Source of the DNA: Thalassotalea sp. ND16A
GTDB taxonomy: Bacteria; Pseudomonadota; Gammaproteobacteria; Enterobacterales; Alteromonadaceae
Reading direction: 5' to 3'
DNA length: 64,000 nucleotides
Assembly: GCF_000764205.1 (NCBI RefSeq)
Contig: NZ_JQDZ01000112.1
Coordinates: 1 to 64,000 of the forward strand
Position numbers and translations under genes: made by a program
Shown: positions 17,481 to 25,920 of the stretch, piece by piece
How positions within the stretch are numbered: the first letter of the stretch is position 1
Layout of the letters: the number at the start of each line of letters is the position of its first letter
Notes under the pieces: generated by a model
What the model was told of the DNA's origin: nothing
The model's input: only the letters and a program-made list of their open reading frames with translations
The model's database searches: none

Positions 17481-18248
17481 GTGATTGATTTAATTGTTAG
17501 AAATTTAAAAAATAAAGTTTCTAAAGAAGAATGGCAAACTCGTCTTGATTTGGCCGCTTGCTATCGCCTGGTTGCTCACTTTGGTTGGGATGATTTAATT
17601 TATACTCACATATCGGCAAGGATCCCCGATAGTGAACATTTTTTAATCAATGCTTTTGGTGTCGCCTTTGATGAAGTGACGGCCTCAAATTTAGTCAAAA
17701 TAGATATTCATGGCAATATTCTTGATGGCGGTGAATTTGAAATAAATCCGGCTGGCTTTACCATTCATAGTGCTATCCATGAAGTTCGCCATGACGCGAT
17801 GTGTGTCATGCATTTGCATACTAATTCAACCATCGCGGTTGCATCGCAAAAGCAAGGGTTATTGCCATTAAGCCAGTATTCGATGTTCGCTATGGCAACC
17901 ATGAGTTACCATGATTATGAAGGTCTGGCGGTGAATCCGGCGGAGAAAAAGCGTTTGCAGGACAATCTTGCCAGCAATAATCATTTACTGTTAAGAAACC
18001 ATGGTGGCTTAACCTTAGGCGCAACCATTGGCGATGCGTTCATGCGTATGTATGATTTGAATCGTGCCTGCGAAATACAATTGATGTTACAAGCCAGTGG
18101 TGAAGAATTAGTGTATGTAGAGCAACCCATTGTTGATAACATTCTTAATCAGGCAAAAATCGTTCACACCGGCTCAACCGGCGGTCAAAAATCCTGGCCA
18201 GCGATGATGCGAAAAGCATTTCGTCTAGACCCCAGTTTTGCGGAGTAA
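17481..18248 (+). CDS. Class II aldolase/adducin family protein
   Basis: A 255-aa zinc-dependent aldolase-fold protein. It has the family's substrate loop (FLINAFGVAFDEVTASNLVK), metal-binding HLHTN and LLRNHGGLTLGATIGDA. Members include L-fuculose-phosphate aldolase, sugar-acid aldolases and adducin-like proteins. The substrate cannot be assigned. The start is GTG at 17481 with AGGAAA ahead. It opens a run of four sugar-acid-type genes (17.5-21.2 kb), but a terminator-like hairpin separates it from the next gene. Confidence 0.88.
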   Translation: MIDLIVRNLKNKVSKEEWQTRLDLAACYRLVAHFGWDDLIYTHISARIPDSEHFLINAFGVAFDEVTASNLVKIDIHGNILDGGEFEINPAGFTIHSAIHEVRHDAMCVMHLHTNSTIAVASQKQGLLPLSQYSMFAMATMSYHDYEGLAVNPAEKKRLQDNLASNNHLLLRNHGGLTLGATIGDAFMRMYDLNRACEIQLMLQASGEELVYVEQPIVDNILNQAKIVHTGSTGGQKSWPAMMRKAFRLDPSFAE

Positions 18249-18263
18249 GAGTAAAGAGAAACG

Positions 18264-18284
18264 AGAAACGAGTCTCTCGTTTCT
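18264..18284 (+). terminator. Hairpin after the class II aldolase gene
   Basis: AGAAACGAG-TCT-CTCGTTTCT is a 9-bp perfect stem with a 3-base loop; the following T content is modest. Confidence 0.6.
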
Positions 18285-18366
18285 TCTATAATATATACCC
18301 AGTAATGACGATTTAACCCGCTATTATTTAAACCACACTATTGAATACACAAACCCCGGAGCATCC

Positions 18367-19542
18367 ATGAAAATAACCCGCGTAGAAATTTTTGATATCG
18401 AGTGTCCTGACCGTCCTGCCTGGAACCCGGTTTTTATTCGTGTGCATACTGATGAAGGTATTTCCGGGGTAGGCGAGGCGGGCCTTGCTTATGATTGGGG
18501 GCACAGCGCGGCGGCGGCGATGATCAAAGAGATTGCAGAAGCCGTGTTAATTGGTTTTAACCCGTTCCAAACCGAATTGCTATGGTCAAAAATGTTGCGA
18601 GAAAGTTTTTGGGGCTTAGGTGGCGGACCCGTACTTTATTCGGCAATGAGTGCTATCGATACCGCGCTATGGGATATCAAAGGTAAGGCGTTGGGGGTTC
18701 CGGTTTATCAGCTCTTAGGCGGTAAAGTAAATGATAAACTCCGGACTTATGCCAGCCAGCTGCAGTTTGATTGGGATAAAGAATGCAAAAAACTTATCGA
18801 GCCAGGCGAATATGCCGAAGCAGCACTAAAGGCGATGAGCGAAGGCTATGACGCGGTCAAGGTTGATCCTATCGTCTATAACAAAGATGGCAGCTCATCG
18901 TTTGATCGCACCAAATTATTTACCCGACCACAAATGCGTTTATTTGGCGACCGACTGCGGGCAATAAGAGATGCGGTTGGTGATGACGTAGATATTATTT
19001 TTGAGTCACATTCCTTAATGGGCGCAGCATCGGCCATTCAAATGGGCAAAATAATTGAAGAAGTCGATTGTATGATGTACGAAGAACCGGTCAATTATTT
19101 AAATCCGGCGGTTCATAAAAAAGTCGCTGAAAATGTTAATGTGCCCATTGCCGGTGGTGAACGTTTGTACCATCGCTGGGATGTGCGTCAGTATTTCGAA
19201 GATCAAAGTATTGATGTGTTGCAACCCGATGTTGGTTTATGTGGTGGCTTTACCGAAGCGAAAAAAGTATGCGATTATGCCGATGTTTATGACATTCGTA
19301 TTCAAGCCCATGTCTGTGGCGGTCCGGTAGCAACCGCAGCGTCATTACACTTAGAAACGGCGATACCTAATTTCTTGATCCATGAACACCACACGTATGC
19401 GATAAAGAGTTGGAATCGTGAATTGTGTATTCAAGACCCGCAACCGGTAAATGGTTTCTTCCAGGTATCAGAACAGCCGGGCATAGGTATCGAGCTTAAT
19501 GACGAAGTGGTGATGCGTTCGCCGCGAGTGGAAGTGAAGTAA
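18367..19542 (+). CDS. Mandelate racemase/muconate lactonizing enzyme family dehydratase
   Basis: A 391-aa enolase-superfamily enzyme, probably a sugar-acid dehydratase. The N-terminal capping domain begins MKITRVEIFDIECPD. The barrel carries Lys165 (DAVKVDP), metal ligands Glu213 (IIFESHS), Glu239 (MYEEPV) and Glu265 (IAGGERLYHR), and general base His315 (IQAHVCGG). That three-Glu set with a late His is the pattern of the D-galactonate/mannonate dehydratase side of the family. The ATG follows GGAGC. The neighbouring amidohydrolase, SDR and aldolase suggest a pathway from an aldonate or lactone to central metabolites. Confidence 0.9.
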   Translation: MKITRVEIFDIECPDRPAWNPVFIRVHTDEGISGVGEAGLAYDWGHSAAAAMIKEIAEAVLIGFNPFQTELLWSKMLRESFWGLGGGPVLYSAMSAIDTALWDIKGKALGVPVYQLLGGKVNDKLRTYASQLQFDWDKECKKLIEPGEYAEAALKAMSEGYDAVKVDPIVYNKDGSSSFDRTKLFTRPQMRLFGDRLRAIRDAVGDDVDIIFESHSLMGAASAIQMGKIIEEVDCMMYEEPVNYLNPAVHKKVAENVNVPIAGGERLYHRWDVRQYFEDQSIDVLQPDVGLCGGFTEAKKVCDYADVYDIRIQAHVCGGPVATAASLHLETAIPNFLIHEHHTYAIKSWNRELCIQDPQPVNGFFQVSEQPGIGIELNDEVVMRSPRVEVK

Positions 19543-19562
19543 TTTTTATACTGGCCAATTTA

Positions 19563-20417
19563 CTATGATAAATTGAGTTGGTAAATTCTATTGGCGTTTT
19601 GGTAACAAAGCGCCATTACTGTTTGCTCTGAAAAGTGCGGTGCATTTCGCAAATTTTGCCAAAGCTGTTGGTATTCGCTACTGAATAAAGACAATGGAAA
19701 ATTACTGGCAAGCATCACTCTGGCTTCCGCAAAAATGTCTATGATTTGACTAATGCACAATAGCGCCTGATCGAATTGCCAGCTTCTATCGCGCATTTCC
19801 CAACCTGAGCATTTAATAAAGCAATGTTCAAAACTTGCTAATGCCGTTAAGCCATAGCGCAAATTTTTCGAAACCGTGTTGCTGTGTGACATGCCACAGT
19901 GTTCAATTATCAGGGCTAAATTTGGTACTTGTTGCAAATGACTTACCAGCAACTCTATCACCGCGTTGTCGCTGCAATCACATTGCAGTTCAAATATCAG
20001 CTGCTGTTTTTCCAGGTGTTTTAAGTTTTGTAACACCCGTGGCTGAGAAAGAATTGCGATAGCTTGTTCATCTAAAATATGGCGAACGCCGATAAATGCC
20101 GAATACTGTTGTAGAGTATTGATTTTATCGGCAAAATTTTTGCCGGTAATGTCAGCAAAGGCAATGCTCTTAAAGGGTAATGTACATTGCTCTGCCAGCA
20201 TCGCCAATTCAAGCTCAGGTTGTTGATTATTAAAGCCGGCTTCAATATGGACAAAGCCGGCTAAGTTAAGCCCTTTGGCAAGTTGTAAATCAGCCTCAGT
20301 AAACGATTTATTGATGATGCCTTTGTCTGGCCAATGCGGCGAATTTGTCGGCTGCAACCAGTGATAATCACCGAGTTCAAGGTTGAACAAGTGCAGGTGA
20401 GGATCAATTATATTCAT
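19563..20417 (-). CDS. Amidohydrolase-2 family (lactonase-like) metal-dependent hydrolase
   Basis: A 284-aa TIM-barrel hydrolase beginning MNIIDPHLHLFNLELGDYHW, the HxH start of the amidohydrolase superfamily. The LALIIEHCGMSH segment and LASNFPLSLFSSEYQQLW near the C-terminus follow. The layout is that of the fucono-/rhamnono-lactonase (COG3618) group, which opens aldonolactones. It is convergent with the dehydratase gene (20-bp gap) and lies 17 bases downstream of the SDR gene on the same strand, so the SDR and lactonase form one operon. Lactonase activity is inferred from family and context. Confidence 0.85.
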   Translation of the reverse strand: MNIIDPHLHLFNLELGDYHWLQPTNSPHWPDKGIINKSFTEADLQLAKGLNLAGFVHIEAGFNNQQPELELAMLAEQCTLPFKSIAFADITGKNFADKINTLQQYSAFIGVRHILDEQAIAILSQPRVLQNLKHLEKQQLIFELQCDCSDNAVIELLVSHLQQVPNLALIIEHCGMSHSNTVSKNLRYGLTALASFEHCFIKCSGWEMRDRSWQFDQALLCISQIIDIFAEARVMLASNFPLSLFSSEYQQLWQNLRNAPHFSEQTVMALCYQNANRIYQLNLS

Positions 20418-20434
20418 ATGATTTGGCTACGGTC

Positions 20435-21163
20435 TTAACCGACAGTGTAGCCGCCATCGATCACTGGCAAACTGCCGGTGATAAATGTCGCTTTGTCGCT
20501 GGCTAAAAATAACGCGTATTGTGCCACTTCTTCTGGTTGGCCTAAGCGGTTTAATGGTTGCAGCGCTTGTTCTGCCTGGTGCACTTCGGCCTTGATAGCA
20601 CCACTTCTTTGACAATAGTTATCTATCGCCTGATGATACAAAGGGGTTTCTATGGTACCCGGGCAAATGGCATTGGCGCGTATATTAAATTGGGCGTAAT
20701 CTAAGGCGGTGGTTTTCGCCATTGACGCCAGTGCATGTTTTGATAAGTTATAGGCAAATGAATTCTGTTTGCCAATAATGGCCTGATCAGAGGCAATATA
20801 AATAATGGCACCATGTTGCTGTTGCTTCATTATGGGTAATACTGCCTGCGTCGCGGCAAAGGCGCCTTTTACATTGATGGCAAATACGTTATCCAGCATT
20901 TGCTCAGAGGTATTTTCGATATTTGCCGATTGATGAATGCCGGCATTGGAAATTAACACATCAATTTTTCGGTTGTCAGTGATAATTTTCGCCATTGCAC
21001 TTGCCACTTCGCTCTGACTGGCCATATCGCAATGAATAAAATGGCCAATCTCACTGTGGCTAATATCCAGATTGTACACCTGGTAGCCAGCATCGATAAA
21101 GGCTTTAACTATTGCTAAGCCAATGCCAGAAGAACCACCCGTTACTACACAAATTTTATTCAT
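20435..21163 (-). CDS. SDR family oxidoreductase
   Basis: A 242-aa short-chain dehydrogenase. The cofactor motif TGGSSGIG is near residue 8, ISNAGIH is the NAG segment, and the catalytic Tyr and Lys are in FAYNLSKHALAS. The C-terminus is ITGSLPVIDGGYTVG. It was probably co-transcribed with the lactonase-like gene. In non-phosphorylative sugar pathways such enzymes oxidise the sugar to a lactone or act on the keto-deoxy acid; which applies here is unknown. An in-frame upstream extension to 21205 is not supported, since MNKICVVTGG is the natural start. Confidence 0.9.
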   Translation of the reverse strand: MNKICVVTGGSSGIGLAIVKAFIDAGYQVYNLDISHSEIGHFIHCDMASQSEVASAMAKIITDNRKIDVLISNAGIHQSANIENTSEQMLDNVFAINVKGAFAATQAVLPIMKQQQHGAIIYIASDQAIIGKQNSFAYNLSKHALASMAKTTALDYAQFNIRANAICPGTIETPLYHQAIDNYCQRSGAIKAEVHQAEQALQPLNRLGQPEEVAQYALFLASDKATFITGSLPVIDGGYTVG

Positions 21164-21182
21164 TTTATTCTCTTTGTTGAAA

Positions 21183-21202
21183 CTAGGGTCAACAGACTCT
21201 AG
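21183..21202. repeat. Dispersed palindrome, second copy
   Basis: CTAGGGTC-AACA-GACTCTAG is a near-identical copy of the element at 15823 with one change in the right arm. It sits just upstream of the SDR start codon. Confidence 0.7.
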
Positions 21203-21214
21203 CACCTGCTTTGA

Positions 21215-21973
21215 TTAATGCGCTAGCGCAAATTGTTTTTTGTTGAAAATTTCAGCTTGGGCAGTATAGCTTTGCTCATAAAAATCTACACTACCACCGA
21301 CATGCTTTAATATTATCGAGGTAGAGCGGGTGCCATAATCGCTTGATTTGATAAAGATGCTCGATAATTTTCGCTCCCAATCAAGGCCTACGCCGGTATC
21401 GGGCAGTAAATGGTCGGGCGCCTGAGTTGGATCTTGCATAATGGCAAATAAATGCTCAGGGTTTAACGGTTGTTGCTCGCTAATTAATTGTTCCAGTAAT
21501 TGCTCGCCCTTGGCCATTTTCGGCCACACGTCATCCATGGCGCCATTGCATATGGCATGAAAGCCACTGCTTAATTCATTGGTTTGTAATGATTTGCTGT
21601 TAAAGCAATATAAATTACCACGTTCGGTAAAAATCAAATTAAATGGATTGTAGTGCTTGGCATTAGCGACTAACCAGTCATGATTCGTGTGTGCTGAGCT
21701 TTGCAGCGCGAATTTAACCAATTCACCTCTGGACTTTGCTTTTGGGTTCAAAGCGTTTGTGCCACGGATATTGGTCAGCGCCGAAAAGTCACCGTGTTGA
21801 TTAAGCCCGAGCCAAGTGCCATTTGCCTGTAAGTCTTGACCGGCGAGAATGCTTGGTTGTTCATCCCAAAAATACGCAGACTTACTTGGTCGTGGATGAA
21901 ACTCATCGCGATTAGCGGCGATGACTAAAGGGTAGTCTTTATGCTGATTAATGGCGATGAATAATATGCACAT
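21215..21973 (-). CDS. NRDE (TANGO2-like) family protein
   Basis: A 252-aa protein opening with the N-terminal Cys and the NRDE signature: MCILFIAINQHKDYPLVIAA directly followed by NRDEFHPRPS. LAGQDLQANGTWLGLNQHGDFSALTNIR continues the family pattern, and IILKHVGGSVDFYEQSY closes it. TANGO2/NRDE proteins are Ntn-hydrolase-like; roles in heme or lipid handling are discussed for eukaryotic members and are unproven for bacteria. Cys2 would be the nucleophile after Met removal. It lies upstream of the SDR on the same strand, with the palindrome between. Confidence 0.9.
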   Translation of the reverse strand: MCILFIAINQHKDYPLVIAANRDEFHPRPSKSAYFWDEQPSILAGQDLQANGTWLGLNQHGDFSALTNIRGTNALNPKAKSRGELVKFALQSSAHTNHDWLVANAKHYNPFNLIFTERGNLYCFNSKSLQTNELSSGFHAICNGAMDDVWPKMAKGEQLLEQLISEQQPLNPEHLFAIMQDPTQAPDHLLPDTGVGLDWERKLSSIFIKSSDYGTRSTSIILKHVGGSVDFYEQSYTAQAEIFNKKQFALAH

Positions 21974-22013
21974 ATTTTACCTCTACATTAATACCAATTC
22001 TATTAAAGCTGCA

Positions 22014-23237
22014 CTAAAGTGAGCTTTTCGGTCGGATCACCACATTGGCAAAGATTAAGCCGGCAACCAGAGACATAAAAATTAAAAACGTTTGTGAGCC
22101 AAGTTGCTCGGTCTGCACTATCTCACTGCCAATGACCATTGAGCTTAAACCGATATAGACTTTTGAGCCGGGCACTAATACTACCAAGCCTTGCAGCATC
22201 ACCACAGTGGCTGGTGCCTTTAAAAAACGGGCAAACAAATTTGAATAAATACCGACGGCAAAAGAACCAACAAAAGCACTTAAGGCAACACCAACATAGG
22301 TGGTCGCCCAATAACTCGAACCAAAGGCAATAAAGCCACATAACACGCCCCAAAAGGCATGTCTTGGCCGAGCCTTAAACATTATTACCAGTGACATCGA
22401 AAGGATTAATACTGCTATCCATGCAGTCCACGACGGCACCGTTGCTACCTCGACTCTTTCAATGGTACCCCATAATAATTGCCCTAAGGTTAAACCCAAC
22501 ACCGCGCCAAAAAACAGCTTAAACATGGTCATGCTAGCGTCCATGATTTTGGCGGTGCCTGAGAGTAAATTGCGTTCAGCCAGTTCACTTAATCCGGTGG
22601 TTAATGACAGCCCGGGAATGAAGACTATGATACCCGACAGTATGACCAGTGGTGTGTTAATCGTTGGATCAATGACCGCAATCGCACTGGCAAATAATGC
22701 CGCAACAATACTCGCTAACGGCTCTAATGCATTCGCCACACCTTTCGATTTCTCAGACCAGAGTACCAGGAGAAATACCACGAAACCGATGCCGGTAGAC
22801 CAAAATACATCATTCCAGGAGGTGTGCATTAATAAAGCAAAGGCGCCGGACGAGGCTCCAAAGCCTAAAAAGGTGAGAAAATTTGAGTACGGGGAAGGCT
22901 TATTCGGAATTTCATTTAAGCGTTCGATGGCTTCCGCTAAGGTTCTTTGGCCCGAGGCTAATTCATCAACCAATTCATTGGTACGTGATAATGCCCCTAA
23001 ATCGATATCGCCAGGCTTTACCCGAACAATAAAGTTATAGTCCTGATTGTCTTCAATGTTGAATAACACAAAGGTCATTGATGTCGGGGTGATCACAAAA
23101 GAAGCCTGGATTTCCAGAAATCGAGAGACACTTTTTAAATGGTTTTCCAAACGGTAGGCAGTGGCCCCAAATTGATGCAATAACTTACCTAAGGTAATGA
23201 TAAAATGGCGTTTTTGCGTAAACGAATCGGGCTTCAA
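22014..23237 (-). CDS. Threonine/serine exporter (ThrE) family protein
   Basis: A membrane protein combining both halves of the ThrE family. The N-terminal soluble/membrane part (FIITLGKLLHQFGATAYRLE, then SFVITPTSMTFVLF) is followed by about ten TM segments including the C-terminal ThrE-2-like half (GVALSAFVGSFAVGIYSNLF). Family members export threonine and serine. The chosen TTG start at 23237 has AGGAA eight bases ahead, giving 407 aa. An upstream TTG at 23306 would give 430 aa but lacks a ribosome binding site. The gene end lies next to an ATACCAAT repeat end at about 21990. Confidence 0.85.
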   Translation of the reverse strand: MKPDSFTQKRHFIITLGKLLHQFGATAYRLENHLKSVSRFLEIQASFVITPTSMTFVLFNIEDNQDYNFIVRVKPGDIDLGALSRTNELVDELASGQRTLAEAIERLNEIPNKPSPYSNFLTFLGFGASSGAFALLMHTSWNDVFWSTGIGFVVFLLVLWSEKSKGVANALEPLASIVAALFASAIAVIDPTINTPLVILSGIIVFIPGLSLTTGLSELAERNLLSGTAKIMDASMTMFKLFFGAVLGLTLGQLLWGTIERVEVATVPSWTAWIAVLILSMSLVIMFKARPRHAFWGVLCGFIAFGSSYWATTYVGVALSAFVGSFAVGIYSNLFARFLKAPATVVMLQGLVVLVPGSKVYIGLSSMVIGSEIVQTEQLGSQTFLIFMSLVAGLIFANVVIRPKSSL

Positions 23238-23354
23238 TGTGTGTGTTCCTGATAAATGGCGGTTCTGGTAAATGCTTATGGGCTTAATTTTACTCTGAAT
23301 TTTCAAATAAGGTTAACTTTTTCTTGGAAAAAACTGCCTTCAGCCAATAAAAAA

Positions 23355-23381
23355 ACGGGAATAGATTAATACTATTCCCGT
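23355..23381 (-). terminator. Terminator of the DUF885 gene
   Basis: ACGGGAATAG and CTATTCCCGT form a 10-bp perfect stem around a 7-base loop. On the minus strand a T-run (complement of AAAAAA at 23350-23355) follows directly. Confidence 0.88.
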
Positions 23382-23441
23382 CATTAAAATTTATGTATTG
23401 CCGATTGCAGAGTGGCCCATTCGCTATGCCGATTGGTATAA

Positions 23442-25247
23442 CTATTCGGCGAGCATCATTTGACGAATAATGGGTACCGGCGCACTACCATAACTTAAAA
23501 ATTGATTATGAAAATCAGTCAAGTTGAAAGCTTCGCCCTGTTTCGCTTTTAGTTCTTCGCGTAACTCGTAAATTTCAGAATAACCGGTAAAATAACTGGT
23601 TAGCTGTACTTGCGACAACGTCGCACGACGCCATTTTCCACTTGCTTCCGCTTTCTCCTGGAACGCCTGATTCATCATCATATCCAGAGCCTGCTCTTCG
23701 GTTAAGCCATTAACCTGGATGGAGTAATCGATGATCGAATTCATGATCACCCGCAAATTCCATTTGTAATACATTAACCAAAGCTCAGGTTCAAAATCGC
23801 CATAACCCTGTTCCAGCATCATCCGTTCGGTATATACCGCCCAGCCTTCCACCATGGCACCGTTGCCAAAGATAGATTTCACCAACGACTTAGACTTATT
23901 GCTGTGTACTAATTGGGTATAATGGCCAGGTACGGCTTCATGAATGTTTAATATCTGCAGCAACCAATGGTTGTATTCCCGTAAGTAGCTTTCGGCTTCT
24001 TCGCTGTTGTAATGATCAAGCGGGGTTACGTTGTAATAGGTATTGGCTTTGGCGTCATAAGGTCCTGGAGCATTGATAGATGCGCCAGCAAAACCGCGTT
24101 GATATTCTGGTGTCTCACGCACCACTAACGGTTTATCGGCATCCATGGTCAGTAAATTATTATCGATTACAAATTTTTCTAACTCAGGAATTTGCGCGCG
24201 AATACTGTCAACAAATTTATCGCGTTCAACGTGTTTGACCGAAATGTGATCAATTAACTGCTTTACTGCCACTAATTTGTCAGCAGGCATGGCCTGCTCG
24301 GCGAAATATTTTGGCCATAACTTGTCGGCAATTTTTACCATTTCGCCATGTACGCGGCTTTTGTCTTTTTGCGCTTTTTCAAACAATTGCTCGGCGGTTA
24401 AACTTGAATAGATGTCTAACGCAAATTTCTTCTCATAAAGATCGCTGCCGATGCGAAAATCTTTGGCATTGCCATTGGCTTTAAGCGCTTCGGCTTTCGT
24501 TTCCAGCCAGCTGATATAACCGTTTATCGCCGCTGAGGCCTCGGCTAAACGGGAAGTAAAGTCGGTCTTTTCTGCTTCGCTTAAACCAGACTCTGTCATC
24601 GCGGTGTGCAAGCTATCTTTGAATAAGCCTAAGGCGCCTTTATTTTGTTGTATCGCTAATTCGGTATGTGGAATGGTAGGGTTAGTGATATTGGCTTTCG
24701 CTGCTTGGTAATACGCGGGGATATTTCCCATGCGTTTAAAAATGGTGCGTAAGCGTTCATCTTTACTCTTGTAATCGGTATTTAAAATCACCCCAAACAC
24801 ACCGGCTACGTTGTAATTAGCCGGATTCCATTGGTGCGATTTAAATTCTTCAACGTTGAATAACAGCGATTGCAACTGGTTTTTCAAAATGTAGTAATCG
24901 CTGGCATTCGACGCGGTTAATTTCTTCACATCAAAAGCGAGCAAAGCCGCTAGTTGTGCCTTAGCAAAGCTCAACTCTGCAGCCAGGTTTTTGGCATCGG
25001 GCACCGGCAGTTGATCATCATATTTATAATAACCGACATAAACGGCATAGCCGGGATTGTATTGCCAGAACTGTTCAATAAACTCGCCACTAAATTGTGC
25101 AAATTCTTGGTTTAATATATCAACCGCGCTCGCTGTTGGGCTTTCTTGGCTAGCTTTTACCGCAGGTACGGAGGTCTCTTGCTTGGCTGGCTCAGAACAA
25201 CCGACGAGTGCGGCAACAATAGCCACTGAAATTAAATGTTTTTTCAT
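23442..25247 (-). CDS. DUF885 family lipoprotein, predicted metallopeptidase
   Basis: A 601-aa exported protein. The signal peptide has lipobox ALVGC (MKKHLISVAIVAALVGCSEP). Full-length DUF885 follows, with the zinc-site motif HEAVPGHY (His436, Glu437, His442). Further family hallmarks are GNGAMVEGWAVYTERMMLEQG and the C-terminal YSEIYELREELKAKQGEAF. The family is related to M3/M32-like gluzincins but activity has rarely been shown. It is probably periplasmic, anchored to a membrane, and handles peptides. It is monocistronic with its own terminator. Confidence 0.9.
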   Translation of the reverse strand: MKKHLISVAIVAALVGCSEPAKQETSVPAVKASQESPTASAVDILNQEFAQFSGEFIEQFWQYNPGYAVYVGYYKYDDQLPVPDAKNLAAELSFAKAQLAALLAFDVKKLTASNASDYYILKNQLQSLLFNVEEFKSHQWNPANYNVAGVFGVILNTDYKSKDERLRTIFKRMGNIPAYYQAAKANITNPTIPHTELAIQQNKGALGLFKDSLHTAMTESGLSEAEKTDFTSRLAEASAAINGYISWLETKAEALKANGNAKDFRIGSDLYEKKFALDIYSSLTAEQLFEKAQKDKSRVHGEMVKIADKLWPKYFAEQAMPADKLVAVKQLIDHISVKHVERDKFVDSIRAQIPELEKFVIDNNLLTMDADKPLVVRETPEYQRGFAGASINAPGPYDAKANTYYNVTPLDHYNSEEAESYLREYNHWLLQILNIHEAVPGHYTQLVHSNKSKSLVKSIFGNGAMVEGWAVYTERMMLEQGYGDFEPELWLMYYKWNLRVIMNSIIDYSIQVNGLTEEQALDMMMNQAFQEKAEASGKWRRATLSQVQLTSYFTGYSEIYELREELKAKQGEAFNLTDFHNQFLSYGSAPVPIIRQMMLAE

Positions 25248-25441
25248 AATAAACCTTTGTTATATTTTTATGTCTATACCTTGCCAATAAGTCACTGTTT
25301 TAGCAAATTAATTTAAAATATTTATTTTGCTAACTGGCAAGTGGCTGTTTATCAATTTATAGATAGTTGCATTTGCAAGGCGCTTGGGTATGTCGTCACT
25401 TTCGATTATAATGCTGCGATAAACCAATGTAAGGAGAAACC

Positions 25442-25864
25442 ATGAGAGTTTGTGGTGTTGAAATAAAAGGTGATGATGCCATTATCAGCCTGGTTGCGTT
25501 AGAAAATAATTTGTACGATATTCCACATTTGCGAGTGCCTAAAATCTCATTAACTAAAGGAGCTGAAGCGGAGCATATTCAAAAATTTCAATTTGCGATA
25601 AAGAAACTGGTTGAAGATTATAAAATTGATGCGATCGTTATCAAAGAGCGCGCCACCAAAGGCAAATTTTCTGGTGGCTCACAAGGCTTTAAAATGGAAG
25701 CCGCGATCCAGTTAATCGACGGTCTGCAAGTGGAACTCGTGCGCAGCAATATCATTAATGAAAAACTGAAAAAAGCACAAGTGACTATCGATTTTCGCGA
25801 TACGGGCTTAAAACAATTTCAACAAAATGCCTTTGAAACCGCATTCACGTTTTTTAATCCATAG
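25442..25864 (+). CDS. DUF3010 family protein
   Basis: A 140-aa soluble protein of a small family found mainly in Alteromonadales and Vibrionales. MRVCGVEIKGDDAIISLVAL and the later IDAIVIKERATKGKFSGGSQ give alternating beta strands with conserved acidic and Lys residues. That arrangement resembles a RNase H/RuvC-like fold (first strand with an acidic residue, KER in the middle). No function is established. AAGGAG lies 8 bases before the ATG. It ends at a strong two-way terminator. Confidence 0.85.
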   Translation: MRVCGVEIKGDDAIISLVALENNLYDIPHLRVPKISLTKGAEAEHIQKFQFAIKKLVEDYKIDAIVIKERATKGKFSGGSQGFKMEAAIQLIDGLQVELVRSNIINEKLKKAQVTIDFRDTGLKQFQQNAFETAFTFFNP

Positions 25865-25874
25865 CAGTATTATT

Positions 25875-25916
25875 AAATCAAAAAAAACAGCGTTATCGCT
25901 GTTTTTTTTTGATTTA
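25875..25916. terminator. Bidirectional terminator between convergent genes
   Basis: A long perfect stem, AAATCAAAAAAAACAGCG with its complement around loop TTAT, serves both the DUF3010 gene and the convergent lipoprotein gene. Confidence 0.92.
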
Positions 25917-25920
25917 ATAA

